NCBI GenBank assembly: GCA_003640645.1
Contig: QGHH01000016.1
Span: forward strand, 1 to 64,000
Origin: Fredinandcohnia aciditolerans
GTDB lineage: Bacteria; Bacillota; Bacilli; Bacillales; Bacillaceae_L
Direction: 5' to 3'
Length of the DNA stretch: 64,000 nucleotides
The position numbers were made by a program, and so were the translations under genes. Positions 63,828-64,000 of the stretch are shown one piece after another; the stretch's first letter is position 1; each line of letters begins with the position of its first letter. The notes under the pieces were generated by a model. The model was not told where the DNA came from and ran no database searches. It saw only the letters and a program-made list of their open reading frames with translations.

Positions 63828-64000
63828 CTTTATGTCCTCCTAAATCCTCATTCTTTATCTCAACCTTTTTCCAACTTCCATTATACCTGTAAGTCCAAAT
63901 CGGTTGAAGTGAAACAAACTGGGAATTATCCTCACTCTCTACGAGGTCATAAGCAACTGTCACAGACTCGAGCAATTCAGGATTAAAATTTGGCTTACTT
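63814..64000 (-). CDS. walH: WalH (YycH), C-terminal end only
   Basis: The frame entering from the window edge codes for about 62 residues ending SVTVAYDLVESEDNSQ ... LQPIWTYRYNGSWKKVEI and stops at 63814-63816, inside the walI start. Position directly before walI and the LQPIW-type ending identify WalH. The 5' part lies beyond the window. Confidence 0.85.
   Translation of the reverse strand, partial: SKPNFNPELLESVTVAYDLVESEDNSQFVSLQPIWTYRYNGSWKKVEIKNEDLGGHKDGLE

Overview
The window is chromosomal DNA from a low-GC, spore-forming type of Bacillota, almost certainly Bacillaceae. The right edge carries the walH-walI-walJ-htrC-CxxH/CxxC protein-rlmH order seen next to the origin in Bacillus. 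Other pointers are strong AGGAGG ribosome sites, a proline T-box before proBA, PerR-like, CodY-like and Fnr-like sites, a YocH-like LysM/3D protein and a sporulation-type PAS histidine kinase. I do not assign a species.

Layout. 1-1200: a tandem-repeat array (about 105 bp, made of two 52-53 bp halves). 1298-5334: a heterodimeric ABC exporter with one degenerate ATP site, and its PadR regulator. 5719-7119: an NCS1 permease. 7348-10737: a divergent HPr kinase paralogue, a tandem-rhodanese sulfurtransferase and an RlmI-type methyltransferase. 10800-13102: what looks like a complete plasmid-type (actin-driven) partition cassette in the chromosome: RHH adaptor, ParM/Alp-like actin and an iteron array, flanked by terminators. 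13157-15800: proBA with a T-box. 16083-18239: ahpCF. 18297-21397: YjdM/PhnA-like protein, lipoprotein multicopper oxidase and EamA transporter.

21450-30524 is a catabolic island for a four-carbon acid sugar (threonate/erythronate type): a LarA-family nickel-pincer enzyme, PdxA2, a DUF1537 kinase, a PrpR-N regulator with a crippled AAA+ domain, LarE and a GntP permease. TGTTGCA / TTGC-N5-GCAA elements recur in all three upstream regions and probably define the regulon. I infer that GntP imports the acid, the LarA homologue epimerises or racemises it, the kinase phosphorylates it and PdxA2 oxidatively decarboxylates it.

30525-41870: a YocH-like protein, then a peptide-use island: Lrp-type regulator, D-aminopeptidase DppA, Dpp permease BCDF, a broken binding-protein copy, a DUF3899 membrane protein, an S9 peptidase and an intact binding protein. 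Two nearly identical promoters, each with a CodY-like box between -35 and -10, tie the two ends together. 41940-47069: an HD-GYP relic, manganese catalase, an unknown 296-300 aa protein, a NERD protein, a second (52 bp, hairpin-forming) repeat array, and a lone PAS protein behind a perfect Fnr-type box. 47196-54261: a membrane methyltransferase, a PAS sensor kinase, a frameshifted DUF1905/YdeI gene, and a DrrAB-type ABC transporter with an OmpR/HK pair. 54437-64000: the wal-locus tail, with a five-gene ABC-2/LiaRS-like block inserted between walJ and htrC.

The most unusual items are the chromosomal partition cassette, the LarA/LarE acid-sugar island with its ATPase-degenerate regulator, and the two related 52-bp-period repeat arrays. 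All calls were made by eye from sequence; no database search was run.
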